From an uncultured Bacilli bacterium (GTDB lineage: Bacteria; Bacillota_I; Bacilli_A; RF39; UBA660), in the NCBI GenBank assembly GCA_947628105.1, contig CANQYN010000031.1, positions 1-10,528 of the forward strand: a stretch of 10,528 nucleotides of DNA, written 5' to 3'. Positions 1-6,760 of the stretch are shown in pieces. The notes under the pieces are model-generated. The model saw only the letters and a program-made list of their open reading frames with translations. It was not told the DNA's origin and made no database searches. The number at the start of each line of letters is the position of its first letter. The first letter of the stretch is position 1. A program made the position numbers and the translations under genes.

Positions 1-500
1 ATTGTGCTGTGACGACAAATCCTAGTGCATCAGAACTTGCTAGTATCGCTATTGCAACATGTGATACGATAAAAGCGGTAACCGATTGGGAACCAAGATG
101 TGCTCTTTTATCTTATTCTACACTAGGATCTGGACAGGGAGAATTAGTAGATAAGGTAACGACAGCGGTAAAAATCGCCAATGAAAGAAGACCAGATTTA
201 AAAATTGATGGAGAATTCCAATTAGATTCTGCGATTGTAAAAGAAGTAGCTCAAAAGAAAGTAAAACGACCTAGTGAGGTAGCGGGACAAGCAAATATTT
301 TAATATTTCCAGATTTAAATGCGGGAAATATTGGTGTAAAACTAGTTCAACAATTTGGACATGCCGATGCCTACGGACCTTTGTTACAGGGATTTCGATT
401 AATTTGTAGTGATTGTTCTAGAGGAGCCCCTGTATCTGAATTAGTGGGTAATATTTTATTTTCTATTGTTCGAGCAGGAGAATTAAAAAATGAAAAGTAA
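1..500 (+). CDS. Phosphate acetyl/butyryltransferase family protein, 5'-truncated by the window edge
   Basis: This is the C-terminal half of a PTA_PTB-family enzyme, which swaps CoA for phosphate on an acyl-CoA to give an acyl phosphate in the cytoplasm. The reading frame is open from base 3 (Cys-Ala-Val-Thr-Thr-Asn), so the GTG at 9 is an internal valine and the true start lies upstream. About 165 codons are visible of a usual 300-330. Family signatures include EPRCALLSYST, DGEFQLDSA, FPDLNAGNIG, GPLLQG and SDCSRG near the C-terminus. The last matches the DLSRG motif of acetate-type Pta, whose Ser-Arg pair takes part in catalysis. The downstream butyrate kinase overlaps by 11 bases, so the two are probably translated together. 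The SRG motif looks more like Pta, while the partner suggests butyryl or branched acyl substrates, so the substrate is left open. The family call is firm. Confidence 0.93.
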   Translation, partial: CAVTTNPSASELASIAIATCDTIKAVTDWEPRCALLSYSTLGSGQGELVDKVTTAVKIANERRPDLKIDGEFQLDSAIVKEVAQKKVKRPSEVAGQANILIFPDLNAGNIGVKLVQQFGHADAYGPLLQGFRLICSDCSRGAPVSELVGNILFSIVRAGELKNEK

Positions 501-1599
501 TTATCGTATTTTAGCAATTAATCCAGGATCTACAAGTACTAAAATTGGTGTTTTTGATAATGAAGAATGTATTTTTAAAACAAATATTGAACATTCAAAT
601 GAAGAATTAAGTGTATTTAAAGAAATATCCGATCAAAAAGAATTTCGATTAAATACAGTCTTACATACTTTAAAGGAAAATAAAATTGATATAAAATCCA
701 TCGATGCCTTTTCCGGACGGGGAGGATCTTTGGAATGCTGTGAAGGTGGAACATACGAAATTAATGAATTGATGTATGAAGATGCAAAATCGATGCGAAT
801 TGTTAAACATCCTTCAGCATTGGGAATTGTATTGTCAAAGGAATTAGGAGATCTATTTCATAAGCCTTCTTTTTGTGTAAATCCTCCAGATGTAGACGAG
901 TTTAAAATAGAGGCGCGAATTACGGGAATTCCTACCATTTATCGAGAAAGCAGAATTCATGCGTTAAATCAAAAAGAAATTGCTATTCGTTATGCTAAAG
1001 AAATTAATTGCCATTATGAAGATTTAAATTTAATTATTTGTCATATTGGTGGTGGAATCTCAGTAGCAGCCCATAATCATGGAAAAATGATTGATTGCAA
1101 TGATATTGTCAATGGAGATGGACCAATGACTCCTAATCGCAGTGGCTTTATTCCTGCAAAACCGTTAATTAATATGTGTTTTAGTGGAAAATATACGGAA
1201 AAAGAGATAAAAGAATTCATTAATAAAAATGGTGGAATTATGGCTTGGTTAGGAACGACAGATATGAAAGAGGTAACATCCCGAATTGAAAAGGGAGATA
1301 AAAAAGCCAAAATTGTCTATGATGCAATGATTTATCAAATAGCAAAACAAGTAGGAGCCATGTATACGGCTTTAAAATGTAATTGTAGTGCTATTATATT
1401 AACCGGTGGAATAGCTAATGATCCATATCTTGTCAAAAATTTGAAAAAGTATATCGCTAAATTATCAAAGATTGTTTTGATGCCCGGCGAATTTGAATTA
1501 GAAGCTTTATCCGCTGGAGCTTTAAGAGTATTGATGAAAAAAGAAAAAACCAAAACTTATATAGGAAAACCTGTATTTAGAGGAATTGAGGAGAAGTAA
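490..1599 (+). CDS. buk: Butyrate kinase
   Basis: This cytoplasmic kinase of the acetate/butyrate kinase (ASKHA-fold) family transfers phosphate from butyryl phosphate, or a related short acyl phosphate, to ADP. It is 369 residues, close to the usual 355 or so. Visible motifs are the N-terminal phosphate loop NPGSTSTK (11-18), GRGG (76-79, typical of Buk rather than acetate kinase), HALNQK (157-162), HIGGGIS (185-191), GDGP (209-212), TGGIA (305-309) and a C-terminal PGEFELEALSAGALRVL block. The usual DPVVVDE stretch reads NPPDVDE here (131-137). The ATG at 490 lies 9 bases after AGGAG (476-480), inside the end of the acyltransferase gene. A small membrane protein follows directly. The pair makes ATP by substrate-level phosphorylation, consistent with fermentative life. 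Exact chain-length preference cannot be read from sequence. Confidence 0.95.
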   Translation: MKSNYRILAINPGSTSTKIGVFDNEECIFKTNIEHSNEELSVFKEISDQKEFRLNTVLHTLKENKIDIKSIDAFSGRGGSLECCEGGTYEINELMYEDAKSMRIVKHPSALGIVLSKELGDLFHKPSFCVNPPDVDEFKIEARITGIPTIYRESRIHALNQKEIAIRYAKEINCHYEDLNLIICHIGGGISVAAHNHGKMIDCNDIVNGDGPMTPNRSGFIPAKPLINMCFSGKYTEKEIKEFINKNGGIMAWLGTTDMKEVTSRIEKGDKKAKIVYDAMIYQIAKQVGAMYTALKCNCSAIILTGGIANDPYLVKNLKKYIAKLSKIVLMPGEFELEALSAGALRVLMKKEKTKTYIGKPVFRGIEEK

Positions 1600-1600
1600 A

Positions 1601-2041
1601 ATGAAAAAAGAAGATATTGCTAAGCAATTATTACCAGGAGTAGTAGTTGGTTTAGTGTTAGGCTTTGTTTTAACGATGTTAATCGGAGTCAATGTGGAAG
1701 ATGAAATTCCTAATTATATTAGTGGTGGAATGTGTTGCTTTGTGCCTACACTTTTAAACTGCATTGTCGTATTAGAAATGACAGCCAAACATTTAAAACG
1801 AAATCTTCCTATAGGACAAGCAATCATAAGAACGATTCCCTATGCTCTTGTTGCCCTTTTGTTTGGGTTCATCTTTGTCGCTGGAGTTGTAACAGAAGTG
1901 TTTGGTTTAGATACGCGTATGATTTCGGTTCTTGTAACGGCCATTTATGAAGCAATTTTAGGAGTTGTCGTATCGACTGTAGCTGCGTTCTTTGCTTTGA
2001 AAAAATATGAATCAGATGTAAAATATACTAGAAGAAAATAA
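1601..2041 (+). CDS. Small four-helix membrane protein of unknown function, downstream of buk
   Basis: I do not recognise this 146-residue protein. It has about four hydrophobic helices: roughly 10-30 (Gly/Val/Leu-rich, GVVVGLVLGF), 39-61, 78-102 and 106-132. Short charged loops separate them and the tail is basic (KKYESDVKYTRRK). A Cys-Cys pair lies in helix 2 (45-46) with a third cysteine at 54. The start chosen is the ATG at 1601, which follows GAGGAG (1588-1593) by 7 bases; an upstream TTG at 1586 would overlap that ribosome-binding site and add only five residues. The gene begins one base after the buk stop, so it is almost surely co-transcribed with the kinase. It could help move an acid or cation across the membrane, but only position supports that. 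It has no signal peptide and no visible catalytic motif. Confidence 0.8.
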   Translation: MKKEDIAKQLLPGVVVGLVLGFVLTMLIGVNVEDEIPNYISGGMCCFVPTLLNCIVVLEMTAKHLKRNLPIGQAIIRTIPYALVALLFGFIFVAGVVTEVFGLDTRMISVLVTAIYEAILGVVVSTVAAFFALKKYESDVKYTRRK

Positions 2042-2062
2042 GAATTTTTCAATTCCTTTTTT
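2042..2062 (+). terminator. Weak intrinsic terminator candidate after the buk operon
   Basis: A 5-bp stem, GAATT (2042-2046) with AATTC (2051-2055), has a TTTC loop and is followed by CTTTTTT. It starts one base after the stop codon of the membrane protein. The stem is short and A/T-rich, so it may end transcription only partly, with some reading on into the NfeD-like gene. Confidence 0.35.
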
Positions 2063-2064
2063 GT

Positions 2065-2096
2065 TTTAATTTTATTTCCTTTTGAATAAAATTAAA
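2065..2096. repeat. Perfect 12-bp A/T-only inverted repeat upstream of the NfeD-like gene
   Basis: TTTAATTTTATT (2065-2076) is exactly complementary to AATAAAATTAAA (2085-2096), with an 8-base loop. No T-run follows the stem on either strand, so it does not look like a terminator. It ends one base before the AGGAG ribosome-binding site (2098-2102) of the next gene and would leave that site single-stranded. It could be a 5' leader hairpin or chance in an A/T-only stretch. Confidence 0.5.
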
Positions 2097-2110
2097 TAGG
2101 AGTGAAGAAT

Positions 2111-2344
2111 ATGCTGTTTATTTGGTTGATGATTGTTATCCTTTATTTTATGTTAGAAACAATAAAATTAAACTATAATAATTTATGTTTTGCATTAGGC
2201 GCCATTCTAGCTCTTTTTATGCAAATTTGTTTTCATCGTTTTTTCTGGAGCTTTCTTGTTTTTATCTTTGGAGGAACGGGATTTATGTTATGGTTAAAAC
2301 CAATATTTTATGAAAAAAAGTTATATTCAAAGGATGGAATATAA
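2111..2344 (+). CDS. Short NfeD-like membrane protein (membrane domain only)
   Basis: This 77-residue protein has three hydrophobic segments (about 1-15, 24-40 and 45-63). It matches the membrane part of NfeD-family proteins: a first helix ending in a glutamate (LE at 15-16), then NNLCFALGAILALF, then a tryptophan-containing third helix and LKP just after the membrane. NfeD proteins are linked to membrane-protease and flotillin-like systems and usually carry a C-terminal OB-fold of 60-80 residues, which is missing here. The ATG at 2111 was chosen because AGGAG (2098-2102) lies 8 bases before it; the GTG at 2102 overlaps that site. The last codons and stop lie inside a terminator palindrome and overlap the convergent flippase gene by 18 bases. 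The family call rests on pattern, without a search, so confidence is moderate. No flotillin or protease partner is in view. Confidence 0.62.
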   Translation: MLFIWLMIVILYFMLETIKLNYNNLCFALGAILALFMQICFHRFFWSFLVFIFGGTGFMLWLKPIFYEKKLYSKDGI

Positions 2345-2351
2345 CTTTTTT
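2314..2351. terminator. Bidirectional intrinsic terminator overlapping two convergent stop codons
   Basis: The arm at 2314-2328 (AAAAAAGTTATATTC) is perfectly complementary to 2337-2351 across an 8-base loop, AAAGGATG. The 15-bp stem has a run of six A before it and six T after it, so on either strand the hairpin ends in a T-run, as expected for a terminator serving both convergent genes. The TAA of the NfeD-like gene (2342-2344) and the TGA of the spoVB-like gene (2327-2329, minus) both lie within it. Confidence 0.85.
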
Positions 2352-3616
2352 GATTCGTAAAAAGTAGTGGTTATGATAGATAAGCTCGTAGCTATTACTA
2401 AGGACCAAAGACCAATTTTAAAATAGGAAAATATAACTAAGGATAGGGTTCTAACAATAATACCTAAAACGGTTGCTGTAAAAGAGATTTTCGCTTTTCC
2501 CATTGCTTGTAGGCTACTAGCTATAGGAGATTGAATATATTGAAGTAAGTAAATCGGAGCTAGTACTTTTAGATAAGGAATTCCTTCTTTTGTTTGATAA
2601 ATAAAGGAAAGCGGAATTTCGGGGAAAAATTCTAATAATATCGTGATAGGGATACCAATGAGTAAAGAGAAAAAAAGAGCTTGCTTAATCTTCTTTTTCG
2701 TATAGGAGATATTTTTTTTGGAGTACGATTTTGATACGACCGGAATGAGGGCTTGGCTAATTGCCATGGTAAAAAATGATGGCAACATTAGTAAAGGCAG
2801 TGTATATCCATTTAAAATACCATATTCTCGAACGATAAAATTGTTATTGTATCCAATTTGTAAAAGGATAGTCGTAATTAAAATAGGTTCTAAAAAATAT
2901 CCTATATTTCCTACTATTCTACTACCTGTAGTAGGAATGCTAATGGTTAGAATGTCGTGAACATAAGTAGGATGAACTACAAAATCTTTTTTCGTAATAT
3001 GTATTTTTGATGGCAAGAAGTGAAGTAGAGTAAAAATCGAGATTAGTTCACTAAAAATATTGGAAAGTACAAGAAAAGCGATAGCAATATCTAATCCTTT
3101 AGTTAAGAAGAAAGGGATTCCAATCGATAATGAAACAAGGCGGATGATATCTTCTAAAATATTTGATAATACATGAGGAAATACTTTTTCTTTTCCAAAG
3201 AAATATCCTCTTATGATACTAGAAATGGAAATAAAGGGTAATACAAAGCCAATACTAATAACTCCTAAGTAACATCTTTCTTCATGTAGAAGATGAAAAG
3301 CAATAAATTTTCCACTAATCAATAAAAAGAAAATAAGAAACAAATTTAGTAAAATGGAAATCGGAATAATAGAAAATACTAAATCTTTTCCTCTGGTTTT
3401 TTCTTCTGCGACAATTTTGGATATTGCAATTGGGAAGCCAAATTGGGCGAGAGTAATAAAAAGAGAAAAAGTAGGAGTTAACAACATATAAATTCCCATT
3501 CCTTCTGCTTGAATGAGACGAGTGGTGACAATGCGAATAAGCATTCCTAAAGCTTTAGTAAAAAAACCCCCAATAATTAAAATCAATGTAGATTGGATAA
3601 ATTTGCTTTTTTTCAT
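2327..3616 (-). CDS. spoVB: SpoVB-like lipid-linked oligosaccharide flippase (MOP/MurJ superfamily)
   Basis: This polytopic membrane protein of 429 residues has about twelve hydrophobic helices. Family members flip lipid-linked sugar precursors of peptidoglycan or polysaccharide across the cytoplasmic membrane; SpoVB itself serves spore cortex synthesis. Recognisable blocks are GGFFTKALGMLIRIV (16-30), EGMGIYMLLTPTFSL through GFPIAISKIVAEE (38-72), GSRIVGNIGYFLEP (231-244), YGILNGYTLPLLMLPSFF (265-282) and LQYIQSPIASSLQAMGKAK (358-376). It is shorter than B. subtilis SpoVB (around 518 residues), seemingly at the C-terminus, where it ends inside the terminator palindrome. The start follows AAAGGAG (minus, 3628-3622) by 5 bases. 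It diverges from the comN-secDF operon. Whether the host makes spores is unknown, and a vegetative cell-wall role is equally possible. Superfamily is firm, the SpoVB subgroup likely. Confidence 0.88.
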   Translation of the reverse strand: MKKSKFIQSTLILIIGGFFTKALGMLIRIVTTRLIQAEGMGIYMLLTPTFSLFITLAQFGFPIAISKIVAEEKTRGKDLVFSIIPISILLNLFLIFFLLISGKFIAFHLLHEERCYLGVISIGFVLPFISISSIIRGYFFGKEKVFPHVLSNILEDIIRLVSLSIGIPFFLTKGLDIAIAFLVLSNIFSELISIFTLLHFLPSKIHITKKDFVVHPTYVHDILTISIPTTGSRIVGNIGYFLEPILITTILLQIGYNNNFIVREYGILNGYTLPLLMLPSFFTMAISQALIPVVSKSYSKKNISYTKKKIKQALFFSLLIGIPITILLEFFPEIPLSFIYQTKEGIPYLKVLAPIYLLQYIQSPIASSLQAMGKAKISFTATVLGIIVRTLSLVIFSYFKIGLWSLVIATSLSIITTTFYESKKLYSIL

Positions 3617-3625
3617 GTTTTCTCC

Positions 3626-3654
3626 TTTAAAAAACTTTCTTTTTCATATATAAT
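3626..3654 (+). promoter_or_regulatory. Candidate sigma-A-type promoter for the comN-secDF-rel operon
   Basis: A perfect TATAAT (3649-3654) lies 17 bases after TTTAAA (3626-3631), which matches TTGACA at 4 of 6 positions. Transcription would start near 3661, giving a leader of about 35 bases before the ATG at 3697. The -35 box overlaps the ribosome-binding site of the divergent spoVB-like gene. The surrounding TATATAATATATAT stretch could also serve the minus strand, but no good minus -35 is clear. Confidence 0.55.
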
Positions 3655-3696
3655 ATATATGTAGTTTTGTAATCATTTATTATTGGAGGAATTATC

Positions 3697-3969
3697 ATGG
3701 AAGTAGAATTTCAATCATTGGAAGAACTTTATCAAAGGATTAGACCAGCGTTGCATACTAAAAAAGTAGAGATGCATCGAGCTGGATATATCTATATAAA
3801 GGAAGAAGATATTTGGAATTATTTAAAAGAAGTGAAGTGGCTTCATTCCAAGGATTTATCTCTTTATCAAATGGTAAGTGATGTTTTTAATAGTGAAGAT
3901 GTAAAAATTGATTCTTATTTAAAAGAAAAGCTAAATATGAGAAATCGGAATCTTTATTTTGAAAATTAA
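3697..3969 (+). CDS. comN: ComN-type post-transcriptional regulator
   Basis: This 90-residue soluble protein matches the small Bacilli family of post-transcriptional regulators that includes B. subtilis ComN (YrzD), which controls comE mRNA and localises with DivIVA at division sites and poles. The conserved core is visible at 11-60: LYQRIRPALHTKK, then GYIYIKEEDIWNYL (30-43), KWLHSKDLSLYQMV (47-60), followed by an acidic linker and a basic end. The ATG follows GGAGGA (3685-3690) by 6 bases. It is the first gene of the operon and starts 15 bases before secDF. In B. subtilis the comN gene also lies beside spoVB and secDF, so context agrees. Whether its target here is comE is unknown, as no competence gene is in the window. 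Confidence 0.85.
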   Translation: MEVEFQSLEELYQRIRPALHTKKVEMHRAGYIYIKEEDIWNYLKEVKWLHSKDLSLYQMVSDVFNSEDVKIDSYLKEKLNMRNRNLYFEN

Positions 3970-3983
3970 CAGGAGGGAAAAGT

Positions 3984-6227
3984 ATGAAAAAAGGAAAAAA
4001 GAAAGAACATATTTTAAAATATGTCATCATTTTAATTGCCATGGTAGGGCTTATTGGAATCGGGATTGTACCGCTTTCTAAAAATTTAAAATTTGGATTG
4101 GATTTAAAAGGAGGATTTGAAGTACTTTATCAAGTCGAAGGAATCGATTCAAAAAAAGTGGATTCTTCGATGGTAGAAAGCACTTATAAAACGATTATTA
4201 AACGAATTGACGTATTAGGAGTATCAGAACCAGTCGTTACCATTGAAGGAGAAGATAAGATTCGCGTTCAATTGGCAGGAGTAACAGATCCAGAAGAGGC
4301 AAGAAAAACGTTAGGACAGGTAGCTAGTTTATCTTTTCGTGACACGGAAGATCATTTATTGATGACAAGTGATGTACTATCTTCTAATGGAGCAAAAATA
4401 GGATCTGATCAGACAGGAAAACCAGCAGTAGCTTTGACAGTAAAAGATAAAGATAAATTTTATGAAGTTACTAAAGAGGTAAGTCAAAAATCAGATAATC
4501 GTATCGTCATTTGGCTAGATTATGAAGAGGGGAAAGATAGTTTTAAAAATTCCGAAACGACTTGTGGAACGACTACATCAAAATGTTTATCGGCAGCTTA
4601 TGTCAATGAAGGATTCGCAAGTGATGTTATCATTCAAGGAAATTTTACACAAGATCAAGTAAAACAATTAGTAGAATTAATTAATTCTGGTAGCTTGTCA
4701 ACAAAGTTAACAGAAATTTCTTCTAAGACAGTAGATGCTTCTTTTGGAAGTAATTCATTAGAAAAAACATTTATAGCTGGAATCATAGGACTTGTTTTAG
4801 TTATGTTATTAATGATTCTTCTATATCGCTTTTCTGGATTTATTACAGCTATTGGATTGGCAATTTATACTTTTGTTACTTTCCTTATTTTTTGGTTAGT
4901 AGGAGGAGTATTAACATTACCAGGAATTGCGGCAATGTTATTAGGTATCGGAATGGCTGTCGATGCGAACATTATTAATTTTTCTCGCATTAAAGATGAA
5001 TTAAAGTCAGGAAAAACATTGGCAAATGCTTACCGAATTGGAAGTAAAGATTCCTTTTTAACGATTATTGATGCTAATTTAACTACTCTTATTGTGGGCA
5101 TTATCTTATTCATTTTTGGAGAAAGTAGTATCAAAGGATTTGCTACGATGTTAATGATTAGTATTTTTGTAACTTTTGTCGTCATGGTAGCGTTTGTTCG
5201 GTGGATATTAGGAAAATTCGTCAAAAGTGGAATGTTTGATGAAAAAGCAAAATTATTTGTTGGATTTAATGAACGTAAAAAAGAAAATCCTTTTGCAAAA
5301 TATTCTTTTTCAAAAAATAAGACAAAATTAATGGCTTTAGGAGATATCTTAATCATAGTAAGTATCGTATCAATTATTTTCCAAGGATTAAATTTGGGAA
5401 TTGATTTTAAAGGTGGGTCTTCTATTACCATAAAGACAGAAAAAGAAGTTAAAATAGAACAGCTTGAAAAAGATATCAAAGAATTAGGATATCAGTTAAA
5501 TTCAGTAGATGATATCAACGATACGACGAAAACAGTTATTGTGACAGATAGCTTAGGACAAAATCAGGTATTAAAGACAGAAAAATATTTTCAAGAAAAA
5601 TATGATGCTAGTACAGACATTGGAGTTGTTTCTAACATCGTAAAAAAAGAGCTAGTTAAAAATGCTATTTTTGCTCTTATTTTGGCAGGAATTGGAATTG
5701 TCATTTATGTTTCATTTAGATTCTCATTCAATTATGCCATTGCTGGAATTATCGCTCTTTTACATGATACCTTAATCGTTGTTGGATTATTTAGTTTATG
5801 TCATTTAGAAGTATCTACCATTTTTATTGCTGCTATTTTATCGATCATTGGATATTCTATTAATGATACGATTGTACTATTTGATCGAGTAAGGGAAAAT
5901 ATAAAGAAACAAAAATTAAAAAACAAAGAACAATTACAAGAGGTTGTCGATCGCAGTATCCGAAAGACAATATATCGAAATATTTTAACGACATTAACGA
6001 CTATTTTCCCAGTAGCCGCACTAATCTTATTTGGTAGTCATGAAATCTTGAATTTTAATATCGCACTATTAATAGGATTATTAGTAGGAGCTTACTCTTC
6101 TTTATTTATTACTATTTTTATCTTTGAAAAATTAGAAGAAAAAAATATTGGAAAACCAAAGAAGAAAAAATGGTATGAAGATACAAAGGAAGTAGAAGAA
6201 AGGAAAATAAAGGGGATTAATTCATAG
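3984..6227 (+). CDS. secDF: Fused protein translocase subunit SecDF
   Basis: SecDF works with SecYEG and uses proton flow to pull exported proteins across the membrane. At 747 residues it matches the fused form of Bacilli (737 in B. subtilis). The SecD half has helix 1 (about 11-31), FGLDLKGG (37-44), an extracytoplasmic domain to about 260, then five helices containing TLPGIAAMLLGIGMAVDANI (311-330). The SecF half has LGIDFKGG (471-478), a smaller outer domain, and SIIGYSINDTIVLFDRVREN (620-639). Asp327, Asp628 and Arg665 sit at the positions of the proton-relay residues D340, D637 and R671 of Thermus thermophilus, so the motor looks intact. The outer SecD domain carries a cysteine pair, Cys194 and Cys201. 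The tail is lysine-rich and cytosolic. AGGAGGG (3971-3977) precedes the ATG. Confidence 0.97.
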   Translation: MKKGKKKEHILKYVIILIAMVGLIGIGIVPLSKNLKFGLDLKGGFEVLYQVEGIDSKKVDSSMVESTYKTIIKRIDVLGVSEPVVTIEGEDKIRVQLAGVTDPEEARKTLGQVASLSFRDTEDHLLMTSDVLSSNGAKIGSDQTGKPAVALTVKDKDKFYEVTKEVSQKSDNRIVIWLDYEEGKDSFKNSETTCGTTTSKCLSAAYVNEGFASDVIIQGNFTQDQVKQLVELINSGSLSTKLTEISSKTVDASFGSNSLEKTFIAGIIGLVLVMLLMILLYRFSGFITAIGLAIYTFVTFLIFWLVGGVLTLPGIAAMLLGIGMAVDANIINFSRIKDELKSGKTLANAYRIGSKDSFLTIIDANLTTLIVGIILFIFGESSIKGFATMLMISIFVTFVVMVAFVRWILGKFVKSGMFDEKAKLFVGFNERKKENPFAKYSFSKNKTKLMALGDILIIVSIVSIIFQGLNLGIDFKGGSSITIKTEKEVKIEQLEKDIKELGYQLNSVDDINDTTKTVIVTDSLGQNQVLKTEKYFQEKYDASTDIGVVSNIVKKELVKNAIFALILAGIGIVIYVSFRFSFNYAIAGIIALLHDTLIVVGLFSLCHLEVSTIFIAAILSIIGYSINDTIVLFDRVRENIKKQKLKNKEQLQEVVDRSIRKTIYRNILTTLTTIFPVAALILFGSHEILNFNIALLIGLLVGAYSSLFITIFIFEKLEEKNIGKPKKKKWYEDTKEVEERKIKGINS

Positions 6228-6238
6228 GAGGAATACTT

Positions 6239-6760
6239 ATGATGAGAAATTCAAAAAAGAGTAAGACTCAAGTATTAATCGAATACAGTGACATCATGAA
6301 AGGACTTCGGTATGCTTGGAAGACAAAAGATGAAAAAATGATTTCTCTTTTTTCTCGTGCTTTTCAGGAAGAGACAACAGGAGAAGAAATAAACGGTACA
6401 ATTTACCGCTCATATTCTTATTCTCATCCTATTATTCAGTATTTAGTAGAAAATGATTTAGTAATCAATTATAATTTTTTGATTACAAGAACTCAACTAA
6501 AAGATGCATTAATTCGCTCTTATTATGAATTTAATCATGAAATGAAACAAAAATTAACACGATATTTTCGGCGCTTTATCGACAATGAAATAAAAGGAAT
6601 AAACAATGAGATTATTATTCACGAAATACTAAATGATGAAAAAGTATCGCAATATATTAGAGCATATGATGATTTTGATTCATATATGGAGGAAAAAATT
6701 AACAATTCTTTTGATTGTAATAAGAAAAAAAAAGAATCAAAAACAATCTTAAAGAGGTGA
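6239..6760 (+). CDS. Uncharacterised 173-residue basic protein between secDF and rel
   Basis: I do not recognise this protein. It appears soluble, with no signal peptide or membrane helix, and looks mostly helical. It is rich in Lys, Arg, Tyr and Phe, with basic ends (MMRNSKKSKT and NKKKKESKTILKR). A central stretch has many aromatics (TIYRSYSYSHPIIQYL, 54-69; LIRSYYEFNH, 91-100), followed by KLTRYFRRFIDNEIKG (105-120) and an acidic segment DDFDSYMEEK. Two ATG codons stand in tandem at 6239 and 6242; TAGGAGG (6225-6231) supports either. It starts 11 bases after secDF and ends 6 bases before rel, with its TGA inside rel's ribosome-binding site. Its slot corresponds to the recJ-apt stretch of B. 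subtilis, though it resembles neither. The basic charge would suit nucleic-acid or ribosome binding, but this is only inference. A run of nine A lies near its 3' end (6725-6733). Confidence 0.85.
   Translation: MMRNSKKSKTQVLIEYSDIMKGLRYAWKTKDEKMISLFSRAFQEETTGEEINGTIYRSYSYSHPIIQYLVENDLVINYNFLITRTQLKDALIRSYYEFNHEMKQKLTRYFRRFIDNEIKGINNEIIIHEILNDEKVSQYIRAYDDFDSYMEEKINNSFDCNKKKKESKTILKR

Noticed and set aside
9..500. Complete short gene starting at the GTG at base 9.
   Set aside because: The frame stays open to the window edge and the codons before the GTG continue the conserved Pta-family sequence, so the gene is cut by the window rather than short.
1077..1553. Minus-strand open frames opposite buk.
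   Set aside because: They are antisense shadows of a firmly identified gene, with no ribosome-binding site and no family features.
2064..2092. Promoter for the NfeD-like gene using TAAAAT (2087-2092) as a -10 box.
   Set aside because: The -35 match is poor (3 of 6) and the start of transcription would fall on the ribosome-binding site; the boxes also lie inside the A/T hairpin.
5030..5479. 149-codon minus-strand open frame within secDF.
   Set aside because: It lies opposite conserved SecDF membrane and motif coding sequence and has the composition expected of an antisense shadow.
6713..6748. Hairpin GATTGT/ACAATC around the A9 run as a terminator or attenuator before rel.
   Set aside because: The stem is only 6 bp with a 24-base loop and is not followed by a T-run, so it is unlikely to be functional.
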